Source: Planctomycetaceae bacterium UBA4732
GTDB lineage: Bacteria; Planctomycetota; Planctomycetia; Gemmatales; Gemmataceae
Assembly: GCA_002404095.1 (NCBI GenBank)
Contig: DHJA01000110.1
Location: forward strand, 1-20,497
Direction: 5' to 3'
DNA length: 20,497 nt
Positions 14,712 to 20,497 of the stretch are shown here, in pieces. The translations under genes were made by a program, and so were the position numbers. The notes under the pieces were generated by a model. The model ran no database searches. It was not told where the DNA came from and saw only the letters and a program-made list of their open reading frames with translations. Positions within the stretch are counted from its first letter, which is position 1; every line of letters begins with the position of its first letter.

Positions 14712-15069
14712 ACCTTTCGGAGCGGGAGGCCGCGGTTTTTACTGAGGCGTTAAGGATCGCACATAGCTCGTTGGCCTCTTGGACCAGCTCGGAGATAAGC
14801 GCTGGTTTGACTAGGCTCGCGCGCTGAATGAGGCGGAGCCAGAATGAGGTTTCGCGGGCTTCTTTGCGCGCGACGCCGAGCTTGTGAACGAAGTCCGCGC
14901 GGCTCTCAGCGCCGCGCCCTTCTTCGTAGTTGGCGCCGGCCGACGTACCGCAACGCAGAAGCTGAGAGCCGATATGTTTGCCCGCCAAACGCTTGGGAAG
15001 AGCATCAACCAATCGGATGATGCGCGCTCCAAAATCAAGAAGGCGTTCGGAAATGTCATCGCCCTTCAC
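14710..15069 (-). CDS. Four-helix-bundle protein, 23S rRNA intervening-sequence family (119 aa)
   Basis: Small helical protein of the S23/IVP family first found in intervening sequences of 23S rRNA genes and related in fold to the Avd accessory protein of diversity-generating retroelements; molecular function is unsettled. The family core is clear: SQLLRCGTSAGANYEEGRGA (35-54), then DFVHKLGVARKEARETSFWL (59-78). The length is normal. It starts with GTG at 15069, with AGGGGGAG nine bases upstream and an in-frame stop four codons before. It lies in the same direction as the BMC operon but has no known BMC role. Both sides are formed by 7-bp arrays, and its TAA stop touches the left array. A second, divergent member of the family is at 17638. 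No rRNA gene or reverse transcriptase is nearby. Confidence 0.9.
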   Translation of the reverse strand: MKGDDISERLLDFGARIIRLVDALPKRLAGKHIGSQLLRCGTSAGANYEEGRGAESRADFVHKLGVARKEARETSFWLRLIQRASLVKPALISELVQEANELCAILNASVKTAASRSER

Positions 15070-15095
15070 GGTTCGTTACTCCCCCTGCTCCCGTT

Positions 15096-15130
15096 CTTCA
15101 TTCTTCATTCTTCATTCTTCATTCTTCATT
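15096..15130. repeat. Tandem array (CTTCATT)x5, right side of inserted unit
   Basis: Five perfect copies of CTTCATT, the reverse complement of AATGAAG, preceded by a partial GTT. The TGA stop of the lactate/malate dehydrogenase (15128-15126 on the minus strand) lies inside the last unit, so the dehydrogenase reads into the repeat. The ribosome site of the four-helix-bundle gene starts about ten bases further on. Confidence 0.95.
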
Positions 15131-16163
15131 TTCGTACCCAAGCCGAGCGCGGAATACTATGGCCGTTACTTTTCGGCGCCGCATTGCCTCGCGGCGCCGG
15201 CGTCTCCGCCCCCGAAGCCCGAACCGTGCCGATGCGCGCTTCCACTTGGTCGATGATCTCGCGCAGCACCCGCGCTGAGTTCTGGACGCCCGCCCGCTCC
15301 TTCGGCGTCAGCGGCAACTCGATTTGCTTCCGCGCTCCGCCGCAGCCCACTTCCGTCGGCACCGATAGGCAGACATCGCGGACGCCGTACAAGCCCTGTT
15401 GCAGAGTGCTTACGGGGAGGATGCGCCGGCTGTCCTGCGCCAACGCATGGACCACTTCACGGATCGACAAGCCGACGCCGAAGCCGGAACCGCCCTTGAG
15501 CTTGATGAGCGTGGCGCCGGCCGTCTTCGTCTCCTCGAAGACCTCTTTCGCCAGCGTCGGATTGAAGCCCGGCCATTGGTCCATCGGCAGACCGGCAATC
15601 GCGGCGCTCGACCAAATGGGCGTCATGCTGTCGCCGTGTTCGCCAAGAATCATCGCCTGCACCTGTGTCGGCGGCGCCTGGAGGCGACGAGCTAAATAGC
15701 TGCGGAAGCGCGAGGTATCCAATTGCGTACCCAGGCCGATGACGCGCTGCCACGGCAGGCCGGCGCGATGCACGGTCAAGTACGTCAGCACGTCCACCGG
15801 GTTGCTGACGACGACGATGGCGGCGTTTTCCTTGAGGCCGGCCGCTTTGACCTGATCGAGAATACCCAAAAAGAGATCGACATTGCGGTTGATAAGGTCG
15901 AGCCGGCTCTCTTCCGGCTTGCGGCGTAGGCCGGCCGTGATAACGACGATATTACTGGAAGGAATATCGCTATAGTCGCCGGCCGTGATGCGCTGGTCGC
16001 AGGGGACCAGGCTGGCGCCGTTGAGTAGGTCGGTCGCTACGCCCTGCGCCACGTCCTTGTTGGCGTCGATGACGCAAATGCTGCTGACCACGCCGCCGCA
16101 TTGCAAGGCGTAGGCGGCCATGCTGCCCACCAGTCCGCCGCCGCCGATGATGCTGACTTTCAT
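15126..16163 (-). CDS. Lactate/malate dehydrogenase (345 aa) with C-terminal tail
   Basis: NAD-dependent 2-hydroxyacid dehydrogenase, likely recycling NADH for the BMC pathway. The Rossmann loop is IIGGGGLVGS (5-14), the substrate loop AGLRRKPEESRLDL (77-90), NPVDV (121-125), the DTSRFR segment (149-154), and catalytic H176 in GEHGDS. In the substrate loop the residue six before the conserved arginine is R81, as in malate dehydrogenases (RKP), where lactate dehydrogenases usually have Gln; specificity is thus ambiguous. The normal fold ends near residue 313, after which a Pro/Ala/Gly/Asn-rich tail of about 32 residues follows, ending at a TGA provided by the CTTCATT array. A tail of this kind often precedes a shell-targeting helix, which here is absent. 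It is preceded by the four-TM protein gene with a 13-bp gap. Confidence 0.92.
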   Translation of the reverse strand: MKVSIIGGGGLVGSMAAYALQCGGVVSSICVIDANKDVAQGVATDLLNGASLVPCDQRITAGDYSDIPSSNIVVITAGLRRKPEESRLDLINRNVDLFLGILDQVKAAGLKENAAIVVVSNPVDVLTYLTVHRAGLPWQRVIGLGTQLDTSRFRSYLARRLQAPPTQVQAMILGEHGDSMTPIWSSAAIAGLPMDQWPGFNPTLAKEVFEETKTAGATLIKLKGGSGFGVGLSIREVVHALAQDSRRILPVSTLQQGLYGVRDVCLSVPTEVGCGGARKQIELPLTPKERAGVQNSARVLREIIDQVEARIGTVRASGAETPAPRGNAAPKSNGHSIPRSAWVRK

Positions 16164-16176
16164 AAATGCAACGCCT

Positions 16177-16779
16177 TCATTCAGGAGTTATTTTGTCGGT
16201 TGATTGTTCCGGTGGAGCGGCGGCCGCCTCGGCCTCGGCCGCGGCTCGCTTCCCCTTGTTCATGTACATGCGGAATACGCCGACGCGCGTCAGCACGATG
16301 GCGATGACCGCGATCCAGGCCACGGACCAGACAATTTTGAGGATCAGCCACATCACCCAATCGCCGAATACATCGCCCATGATCCAGATGACCGCCGACG
16401 TGATGGCCGTCACACCGACAACCGCAACGAGCGAGACCGTCATCGAAAAACTCAGAACGCCGGACTTGTACCACGGAGCGGTGGTCGGCCGTCGTGTGCC
16501 GACGCCCACCGCATCGCGCGGCGGCGTCGCGTGTTCGGCCGTCCGGAAGTAACGCCGGAAGTACCAGCCGATGATCGTGACGCGCGTCAGCAGGGACGCC
16601 GCCACCGCCACGATGCAACAGCCCCAGAAGATGCGCAGCGTCAGGTCGAGCGCCCAACCGTAATTTTGCCAGTCGCCAAAGCACCAGATCAGGATCGTGG
16701 CGACGACCGCGACGGCGAGGAACGATCCCGCGATTATGGCCGTGACAAAACCGGACTTTGTGGAGCGTACTTCTAGCAT
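16177..16779 (-). CDS. Four-TM membrane protein with internal duplication (200 aa)
   Basis: Function unknown. Two hydrophobic hairpins are seen, about 11-34 plus 46-68 and 110-134 plus 141-165, and the halves are alike. Each begins with KSG (8-10 and 105-107), continues with an IW-x-x-GD motif (31-36 and 131-136), and ends with LTRV (64-67 and 163-166) before a basic segment (WYFRRYFR, MYMNKGKR). The C-terminus is an Ala/Glu-rich cytoplasmic-looking tail. An integral membrane protein is unusual among genes for a cytosolic protein shell. It lies tightly between the class II aldolase (6-bp gap) and the dehydrogenase (13-bp gap), so it is part of the operon. It could be involved in substrate uptake or placement of the compartment; this is speculation. 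I do not recognise a named family. Confidence 0.85.
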   Translation of the reverse strand: MLEVRSTKSGFVTAIIAGSFLAVAVVATILIWCFGDWQNYGWALDLTLRIFWGCCIVAVAASLLTRVTIIGWYFRRYFRTAEHATPPRDAVGVGTRRPTTAPWYKSGVLSFSMTVSLVAVVGVTAITSAVIWIMGDVFGDWVMWLILKIVWSVAWIAVIAIVLTRVGVFRMYMNKGKRAAAEAEAAAAPPEQSTDKITPE

Positions 16780-16785
16780 AGCCCG

Positions 16786-17628
16786 CTAAACTCCAGCGCC
16801 GGCCAGCGCGGCCATGACCTGATCCGTGATAGTGCGCACTAGGTCGTCCGTATCCACCGGCGCCGCGTTCCGGCCTTTGTACGGCGGTTCCTTGGCGAAA
16901 GCGCGAGGCTCCAGCGCGTAGGCGCCGTCCGGTCCATTGAACGTGCTGGGGCCGCACAGGGCGCAGTCGGGGTTCTTGAAACGGACGTCGTCATAGCCCA
17001 ATCTCTTCTTGAACTCCATTAGCTCGCTCGTCTGCTGCTCGTTGAACGTCGTGATGCGGCCGAGCTGCCGGGCCAGGATCAGGATTTTGCAGTAGGCGTC
17101 GATGATCTCGGTGTTGAAATACGCCTTTTCCAAGTCCGGGCCGAACGTGATGGTGCCGTGATTGGCGAGAATGATCGTATTACAATCGCGGACGTAGGGA
17201 AGCACACAGTCCGCGAACTTCTGTGTGCCGGGCGTCTCGTATTCGGCGATGGGCACTTCGCCGAGAAAGACTTCGACTTCCGGCAGCACACATTTCGGGA
17301 TCGGCTCCTGCGCCACGGCGAAGGCGGTGGCATGGGGCGGATGACAGTGAACGGCCCCCATCACGTCGGGCCGAGCCTTGTAGACGGCGAGGTGAAGCAG
17401 CACCTCGCTGGTACGCTTCTTCGTGCCGGCGAGCTGTTTGCCTTCATAGTCTACTTTGCAGATGTCTTCAGGCTTCAAAAAGCCCTTTGACACCATCGTC
17501 GGAGTGCATAACACTTCGCGGTCGTTGAGACGGATGGTGATGTTGCCGTCGTTTGCGGCCGCGAAACCTTTGGCGTAGAGACGCCGGCCGATTTCGCACA
17601 TTTGCTCTTTTAGTTTATGCTCGTTCAT
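16786..17628 (-). CDS. Class II aldolase, fuculose/rhamnulose-phosphate type (280 aa)
   Basis: Zinc-dependent aldolase of the class II aldolase/adducin family, expected to cleave L-fuculose-1-phosphate or L-rhamnulose-1-phosphate into DHAP and L-lactaldehyde. Metal and catalytic residues are visible: E75 (TSEVLLH), H94 and H96 (HCHPPHA), and H157 (ANHGT). FucA-type cores have about 215 residues; here a 65-residue extension follows, containing a Cys pair and a linker and ending in the amphipathic helix TDDLVRTITDQVMAALAG (260-277). This closely matches the N-terminus of the aldehyde dehydrogenase, so it is a likely shell-targeting peptide. The ATG at 17628 follows GGAG, which overlaps the TAG stop of the preceding four-helix-bundle gene (TAGGAG), suggesting coupled translation. 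Confidence 0.93.
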   Translation of the reverse strand: MNEHKLKEQMCEIGRRLYAKGFAAANDGNITIRLNDREVLCTPTMVSKGFLKPEDICKVDYEGKQLAGTKKRTSEVLLHLAVYKARPDVMGAVHCHPPHATAFAVAQEPIPKCVLPEVEVFLGEVPIAEYETPGTQKFADCVLPYVRDCNTIILANHGTITFGPDLEKAYFNTEIIDAYCKILILARQLGRITTFNEQQTSELMEFKKRLGYDDVRFKNPDCALCGPSTFNGPDGAYALEPRAFAKEPPYKGRNAAPVDTDDLVRTITDQVMAALAGAGV

Positions 17629-17637
17629 TCGTCGCTC

Positions 17638-17991
17638 CTAGCTGTTGAGACTATGTATGAGACCCGCCAGCATTTTCCGCACCTCGACCGTGTCAGCGGT
17701 CAGTTTGGCGTGATCCGCGTCCGTGAGATATTCGAGGTCGCGGGCCAATAATAATTGATACTCCAGCTGACTGCCCAAGCCGGTCGCTTGCGACAGGCAT
17801 TTCCAAAACTCCGCGTCGCTCCCGCGACCACATCCGTCCGCTAAGGAAGTCGCAAGAGACGCGGCCGTCCGCCGCAACTGGATCGTCAGGCCGAAGCGCT
17901 CGTCGCCGGGGAACCTTACCGTCGCACGATAGACCGCCAGCGTCAACGCATGCGATTTTTGCCACGCCTTGAGGTTGCGAAAGTCTTGCAC
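17638..17991 (-). CDS. Second four-helix-bundle protein, IVS family (117 aa)
   Basis: Another S23/IVP-family protein, from a different subgroup than the one at 14710. Recognisable blocks are MQDFRNLKAWQKSHALTL (1-18), FGLTIQLRRTAASLATSLAD (33-52), GCGRGSDAEFW (53-63) and the LEYQLLLARDLEYL stretch (76-89). The two share fold and length but little sequence. The GTG at 17991 has a strong GGAGG six bases upstream; the family's usual N-terminus begins here. It lies inside the BMC operon between a BMC-P gene and the class II aldolase, in operon direction. A palindromic repeat of AGCTATT-like units lies just upstream, and its stop codon lies in AGCTAG, possibly a remnant of the same repeat. Molecular function unknown. 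Confidence 0.9.
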   Translation of the reverse strand: MQDFRNLKAWQKSHALTLAVYRATVRFPGDERFGLTIQLRRTAASLATSLADGCGRGSDAEFWKCLSQATGLGSQLEYQLLLARDLEYLTDADHAKLTADTVEVRKMLAGLIHSLNS

Positions 17992-18006
17992 AGCCGTCCT
18001 CCTTCC

Positions 18007-18046
18007 AATCAGCCAATAGCTGTCAGCTATTGGCTATTAGCTGATT
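18007..18046. repeat. Nested palindrome of AGCTATT-like 7-bp units
   Basis: AGCCAATAGCTG (18011-18022) and CAGCTATTGGCT (18024-18035) form a perfect 12-bp palindrome around one base, and AATCAGC (18007-18013) pairs with GCTGATT (18040-18046) outside it. Read along, AGCTATT (18025-18031), GGCTATT (18032-18038) and AGCTGATT (18039-18046) are near-tandem units of 7-8 bp. The TAA stop of the upstream BMC-P gene (18039-18037, minus strand) is inside it. A lone TAGCTGTT at 17639-17646, at the other end of the four-helix-bundle gene, may be a remnant counterpart. Confidence 0.85.
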
Positions 18047-18318
18047 ACGATGCTGTCCAAAATACAGGCGCAATAAGCATCCACAGGCTTCTTCTTTGGA
18101 TGAAAAGGCGCCGCCGCTTCTCCACCCTCGCTGAAACCAATGCGGGCGCCGACGCCCGCGCCCAGGTCGTCGTAAATCACAAGGTCTTCGCCGTCGGGAC
18201 GACTCTCTTCACGCAGCGCCTTGAGACTGAACGGCGCGCCAATCACCCAACGGGCGCCGATCAGGGACGGATGGACGCGCGACAGGGTTACGGACCCAAT
18301 CACCTCAGCGATGCGCAT
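18037..18318 (-). CDS. BMC-P vertex protein, EutN/CcmL family (93 aa)
   Basis: Shell protein that forms pentamers closing the vertices of a bacterial microcompartment. Family features are the N-terminal MRIAEVIGSVTLSRVHPSL, the central beta strands, and the diagnostic DDLGAGVGARIGF (50-62) loop. The length is typical for EutN/CcmL/PduN. The ATG at 18318 overlaps the 3' end of the RpiB-like gene by 14 bases, so the two are translationally linked. The final residues (VIS) and the TAA stop are encoded by the nested palindrome at 18007-18046, so the original C-terminus may have been altered. A second, sequence-divergent BMC-P gene is at 18757; PVM-type loci usually encode several. Confidence 0.93.
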   Translation of the reverse strand: MRIAEVIGSVTLSRVHPSLIGARWVIGAPFSLKALREESRPDGEDLVIYDDLGAGVGARIGFSEGGEAAAPFHPKKKPVDAYCACILDSIVIS

Positions 18319-18760
18319 GGCCGTCTAGCTCCTCAAGGACGCAGGCCACTCCGGGCGGACAATCCGCCCCGGCGCGACAGAGCCGCAGCAGTTCCTTGCA
18401 CTCGAAGTAGGTGCGATCCGCCATCTCCACCACGAGCAGATTCGCCCCGAACTCCTCCAGCGCACGCGCCGCTTGCGACACTGTCCAGACCGCCGCGGCC
18501 CGCACGCCCGGCACTTTGTTGGCGATGCAACATGCCAGGCAAGCATCGCCGCAGAACAGCACTGCCGTCCGGCACCGCCCACTTCGCAAGCACTCCGCCA
18601 CCTGCCGCGCCCAACCGCACGCCTCGCCTTCGCACTCCGACAATGTTTGGGGCGAATGCCCATTACGATGCACGGCGCGCAGGGCGACTTGCAGCATCAG
18701 CGAGGGCCGACCCTCGACGGCATAGCCCCATCCCCGCGCAGTTTGTCCGTTGCCGTTCAT
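18305..18760 (-). CDS. RpiB/LacAB-like protein, Cys-rich (151 aa)
   Basis: Resembles the sugar-phosphate isomerase family RpiB/LacA/LacB in its second half: AVLFCGDACLACCIANKVPG (66-85) matches the usual ICGTGIGMSIAANKVPG block, followed by VRAAAVWTVSQAARALEEFG and ANLLVV, which fits the segment ending NANVLALG. The loop is altered (GTGIG becomes GDACL), though the cysteine before the glycine (C70) is retained. The N-terminal part lacks the typical SDHAG motif, so isomerase activity is doubtful; a degenerate or repurposed homologue is more likely. There are about ten cysteines. The ATG at 18760 overlaps the stop of the upstream BMC-P gene (ATGA), and the 3' end overlaps the next BMC-P gene, so it lies locked between two shell genes. 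The alternative, longer upstream frame at 19027 is a shadow. Confidence 0.82.
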   Translation of the reverse strand: MNGNGQTARGWGYAVEGRPSLMLQVALRAVHRNGHSPQTLSECEGEACGWARQVAECLRSGRCRTAVLFCGDACLACCIANKVPGVRAAAVWTVSQAARALEEFGANLLVVEMADRTYFECKELLRLCRAGADCPPGVACVLEELDGHAHR

Positions 18761-19014
18761 TGGTCCTGAAGGCCCATCACCAACCAGCGAATCGGCGAGT
18801 TCTTGGCGCCGACCAAATCGCGCACCGCAGCACCGTCGTTCGTGACGATAACCAGCGCCCCCACGCCGGCGCCGAGGTGGTCGATGGCCAACAGCGGCTC
18901 GCCGTCTTCTTTGCCGTCCGCAAGCAGCATCTGCACGATCAGCAAGCGCCAACCTTTCAGGGTGGCGTGCTTCACCGTCGCCGTCGCGTGTCCGACTACT
19001 CGGCCAATTTGCAT
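18757..19014 (-). CDS. BMC-P vertex protein, EutN/CcmL family (85 aa)
   Basis: Pentameric shell vertex protein. It starts MQIGRVVGHATATVKHATLK, has a typical WRLLIVQ strand, and carries the diagnostic AIDHLGAGVGALVIV (43-57) loop. It is shorter than its neighbour at 18037 and only loosely similar, so the two probably have different positions or partners in the shell. The ATG at 19014 is nine bases after the stop of the aldehyde dehydrogenase gene; GAGCGG in the overlap serves as a weak ribosome site. The TGA stop overlaps the ATG of the RpiB-like gene. All expected strand elements of the fold seem to be present. Confidence 0.94.
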   Translation of the reverse strand: MQIGRVVGHATATVKHATLKGWRLLIVQMLLADGKEDGEPLLAIDHLGAGVGALVIVTNDGAAVRDLVGAKNSPIRWLVMGLQDQ

Positions 19015-19023
19015 AAATACCGC

Positions 19024-20451
19024 TCACAATACTCGCATACTGCCGACCGTCGTGGACCGCCGTTGCCGGGTGAACGTCAGCGGACTTGTCACGCCTTCGC
19101 CCGTCGGCGTGGCGATGCTGAAGCTCAGGTAGCCCTCGCCGCCGCTGCCGAGACCGGCGGTACTCGGCCCATTTTGTATGAACAAGGTCGTGTCCATGGC
19201 CCGGCCCATGCGCGTGATCGTGTCCAGGTTGCGCGAGTGGATGACGCTTGTATGCTTGAAGCCGTGTTCATACTTCTTGGCCAACTCGATGGCCTCGTCC
19301 ACGTCTGCCGTGCGCACGAACGGCACGAACGGCATCATCTGTTCGTGTTCCACGAACGGGTTCGATTCGTCCGTTTCGCCGAAGAGCAACTCCGTGTCGG
19401 CGGGAACCTTGAAGCCGGCCGCCTCGGCCAGCACGGCCGCGTCCTTCCCAATAAGATCCTTATTCACCATCAAATGGGTTTTATCTTCCGACATCGTGAA
19501 CGCGACTTTCGTCAGCGCTTCGATCTGCTTGGCGTCCAGGCGAACCGCCTTGTGAGCCGTCATGGCGTCCATCAATTCGTCGAAGATCGAATCGACCGCG
19601 AATACCTCTTTTTCACCTATGCAAAGGAGGTTGTTGTCATAGGCCGCGCCGGCGACGATGGAGCGGGCGGCGTTGTCGAGGTCGGCCGTCTCGTCCACGA
19701 CAACCGGGGGATTGCCCGGCCCGGCGACGACGGCGCGTTTCGGGCTGCGCAGAGCGGCACGGCCGACGGCGGGGCCGCCGGTGACGCACAGCATCCGCAC
19801 GTCGCGATGGTCGAAGATAGCTTGAGCCGATTCGAGAGTCGGATTCTCGATAATCGTGATGAGGTTGTCGATGCCGATGGCGTCGAAGATGGCTTGATTA
19901 AACAGATGCACGCCCTTGCAGGCGATCCGGGCGCCGCTGGGGTGCGGGTTGCAGACGATGGCGTTGCCGGCCGCGAGCATGTTGATGGCGTTGCAAGCGA
20001 GCGTCGGCAGCGAGTGCGTTACCGGCGTGATGACGCCGATGACGCCGAACGGGGCGTATTCCTGGAGGGCGATGCCGTTTTCGCCGCTGAAGGCGTCGGT
20101 GCGCAAAAACTCAACGCCGGGGATGCGGTCGGCGATGAGCGTGAGCTTTTCGATCTTGGCGGAGAGCCGGCCGATCTTCGTTTCTTCAAGTTCTTCGCGG
20201 CCGAGTTCTTCGGCCTGCGTCGTGCAGATGCGGCGGATGCAGCCGACGGCCGTGCGGCGATCATTGAGGCCGCGCGCCTCGAACCGGCGTTGGGCCTCCG
20301 TCGCGGCGGCGACGGCCGTGTTTACGTCATTGAAGACGCCTCGGCCGACGGCTTTGCCGTTGGTCGCGGGGGCGGGGGCGGATTTGCCGTTGCGCACTTG
20401 CGCTAGCACTTGCTGCACTACGCCGCGGATGAGTTCGTCGGTGACTTGCAT
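19024..20451 (-). CDS. CoA-acylating aldehyde dehydrogenase, PduP-like (475 aa)
   Basis: Oxidises an aldehyde (probably lactaldehyde or propionaldehyde) to acyl-CoA with NAD and CoA inside the microcompartment. The catalytic cysteine is C277 in [12 protein letters not shown]; other family features are [18 protein letters not shown] (133-150), [13 protein letters not shown] (222-234) and the C-terminal [19 protein letters not shown] region. The N-terminus [19 protein letters not shown] (4-22), followed by an Ala/Pro/Gly linker, is a typical encapsulation peptide and matches the aldolase C-terminus. The length fits PduP-type enzymes. The ATG at 20451 has no strong ribosome site. It is the first gene of the operon that is in the window; a 9-bp repeat array begins about ten bases upstream of the start codon. 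Confidence 0.95.
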   Translation of the reverse strand: MQVTDELIRGVVQQVLAQVRNGKSAPAPATNGKAVGRGVFNDVNTAVAAATEAQRRFEARGLNDRRTAVGCIRRICTTQAEELGREELEETKIGRLSAKIEKLTLIADRIPGVEFLRTDAFSGENGIALQEYAPFGVIGVITPVTHSLPTLACNAINMLAAGNAIVCNPHPSGARIACKGVHLFNQAIFDAIGIDNLITIIENPTLESAQAIFDHRDVRMLCVTGGPAVGRAALRSPKRAVVAGPGNPPVVVDETADLDNAARSIVAGAAYDNNLLCIGEKEVFAVDSIFDELMDAMTAHKAVRLDAKQIEALTKVAFTMSEDKTHLMVNKDLIGKDAAVLAEAAGFKVPADTELLFGETDESNPFVEHEQMMPFVPFVRTADVDEAIELAKKYEHGFKHTSVIHSRNLDTITRMGRAMDTTLFIQNGPSTAGLGSGGEGYLSFSIATPTGEGVTSPLTFTRQRRSTTVGSMRVL

Positions 20452-20460
20452 CGGCTGATA

Positions 20461-20497
20461 ATCCTATAGGTTCTATAGGTCTTATAGGTCCTATAGG
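20461..20497. repeat. Third 9-bp-unit array, cut by the window edge
   Basis: Four units ATCCTATAG, GTTCTATAG, GTCTTATAG and GTCCTATAG run to the last base. It belongs to the same family as the arrays at 2921 and 5271. It begins ten bases upstream of the aldehyde dehydrogenase start codon, leaving little space for a promoter or ribosome site in between. Confidence 0.88.

Larger units (their letters stand above)
14666..15130 (-). mobile_element. Candidate insertion unit: four-helix-bundle gene between inverted 7-bp arrays
   Basis: About 465 bp made of (AATGAAG)x6, a 119-codon gene, and (CTTCATT)x5, so that the ends are inverted repeats of more than 35 bp. It lies within the BMC operon between the lactate/malate dehydrogenase and the aldolase-fold gene. 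The dehydrogenase stop codon lies in the right array. No transposase is present and no convincing target duplication is seen (ACCCAA occurs near both sides but not symmetrically), so mobility is an inference from structure. Confidence 0.45.

Noticed and set aside
14666..15130. Diversity-generating retroelement, because four-helix-bundle proteins resemble Avd
   Set aside because: There is no reverse transcriptase, no template/variable repeat pair and no C-type lectin target gene in the window.
14661..15141. ACCCAA near both edges of the inserted unit as a target-site duplication
   Set aside because: It touches the array on one side but lies six bases away on the other; a 6-mer match is easily due to chance.
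18305..19027. A longer version of the RpiB-like gene starting at 19027
   Set aside because: Its first half is an alternate reading of the upstream BMC-P gene. The ATG at 18760 in an ATGA overlap fits the operon style and the family length.
17950..20406. A very long open frame (over 800 codons) on the plus strand
   Set aside because: It is antisense to the BMC-P, RpiB-like and aldehyde dehydrogenase genes, whose motifs are unmistakable. Its own translation is low-complexity and Arg-rich, a GC-rich shadow.

Overview
The window is GC-rich and gene-dense, and most likely comes from a planctomycete, probably near Gemmata/Pirellula-type lineages. The main reasons are a bacterial microcompartment (BMC) operon of the type described in Planctomycetes and Verrucomicrobia for L-fucose/L-rhamnose breakdown, a membrane Ser/Thr kinase with TPR repeats, and small protein families I associate with planctomycetes. 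Assignment rests on gene content only; no rRNA or tRNA gene is visible.

Layout. (1) 48-5275, plus strand: a cytochrome P450, then a partial histidine operon hisD-hisC-orphan gene-hisB. (2) 5398-9860: a small helical protein and a TPR-bearing Ser/Thr kinase, a convergent two-TPR protein, and a secreted HtrA-like protease with two PDZ domains. (3) 9861-11921: an accessory-looking stretch with an AT-richer promoter region, a protein of unknown function, a small zinc-ribbon protein and a convergent orphan D12-class adenine methyltransferase. (4) 12020-13348: a polytopic GT-C-like membrane protein. (5) 20451 down to 13424, minus strand: a BMC operon. In transcription order it holds a CoA-acylating aldehyde dehydrogenase, a BMC-P vertex protein, an RpiB-like protein, a second BMC-P protein, a four-helix-bundle protein, a class II (fuculose-phosphate type) aldolase, a four-TM protein, a lactate/malate dehydrogenase, a second four-helix-bundle protein, and a DhnA-like class I aldolase-fold protein. 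The hexameric shell genes, phosphotransacylase and kinase expected for such a locus are not in the window and may lie upstream, beyond its right edge.

How the BMC genes should work together (family knowledge): the class II aldolase splits a deoxyhexulose-1-phosphate into DHAP and lactaldehyde; the aldehyde dehydrogenase turns the aldehyde into an acyl-CoA inside the shell; the NAD-dependent dehydrogenase could recycle NADH; BMC-P pentamers cap the shell vertices. Aldolase C-terminus and aldehyde dehydrogenase N-terminus carry nearly the same amphipathic targeting peptide.

The most striking non-coding structure is repeats. Two unrelated 23S-rRNA-intervening-sequence-type four-helix-bundle genes sit inside the BMC operon, each with short 7-bp-unit repeats. 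The first is bracketed by inverted arrays of AATGAAG; in both cases the upstream BMC gene takes its stop codon from the repeat. Separately, a 9-bp-period repeat family based on TATAGGTCC occurs three times (hisD/hisC gap, end of hisB, right edge), once as a 112-bp near-palindrome. Several REP-like palindromes lie at gene ends, including all three convergent junctions.
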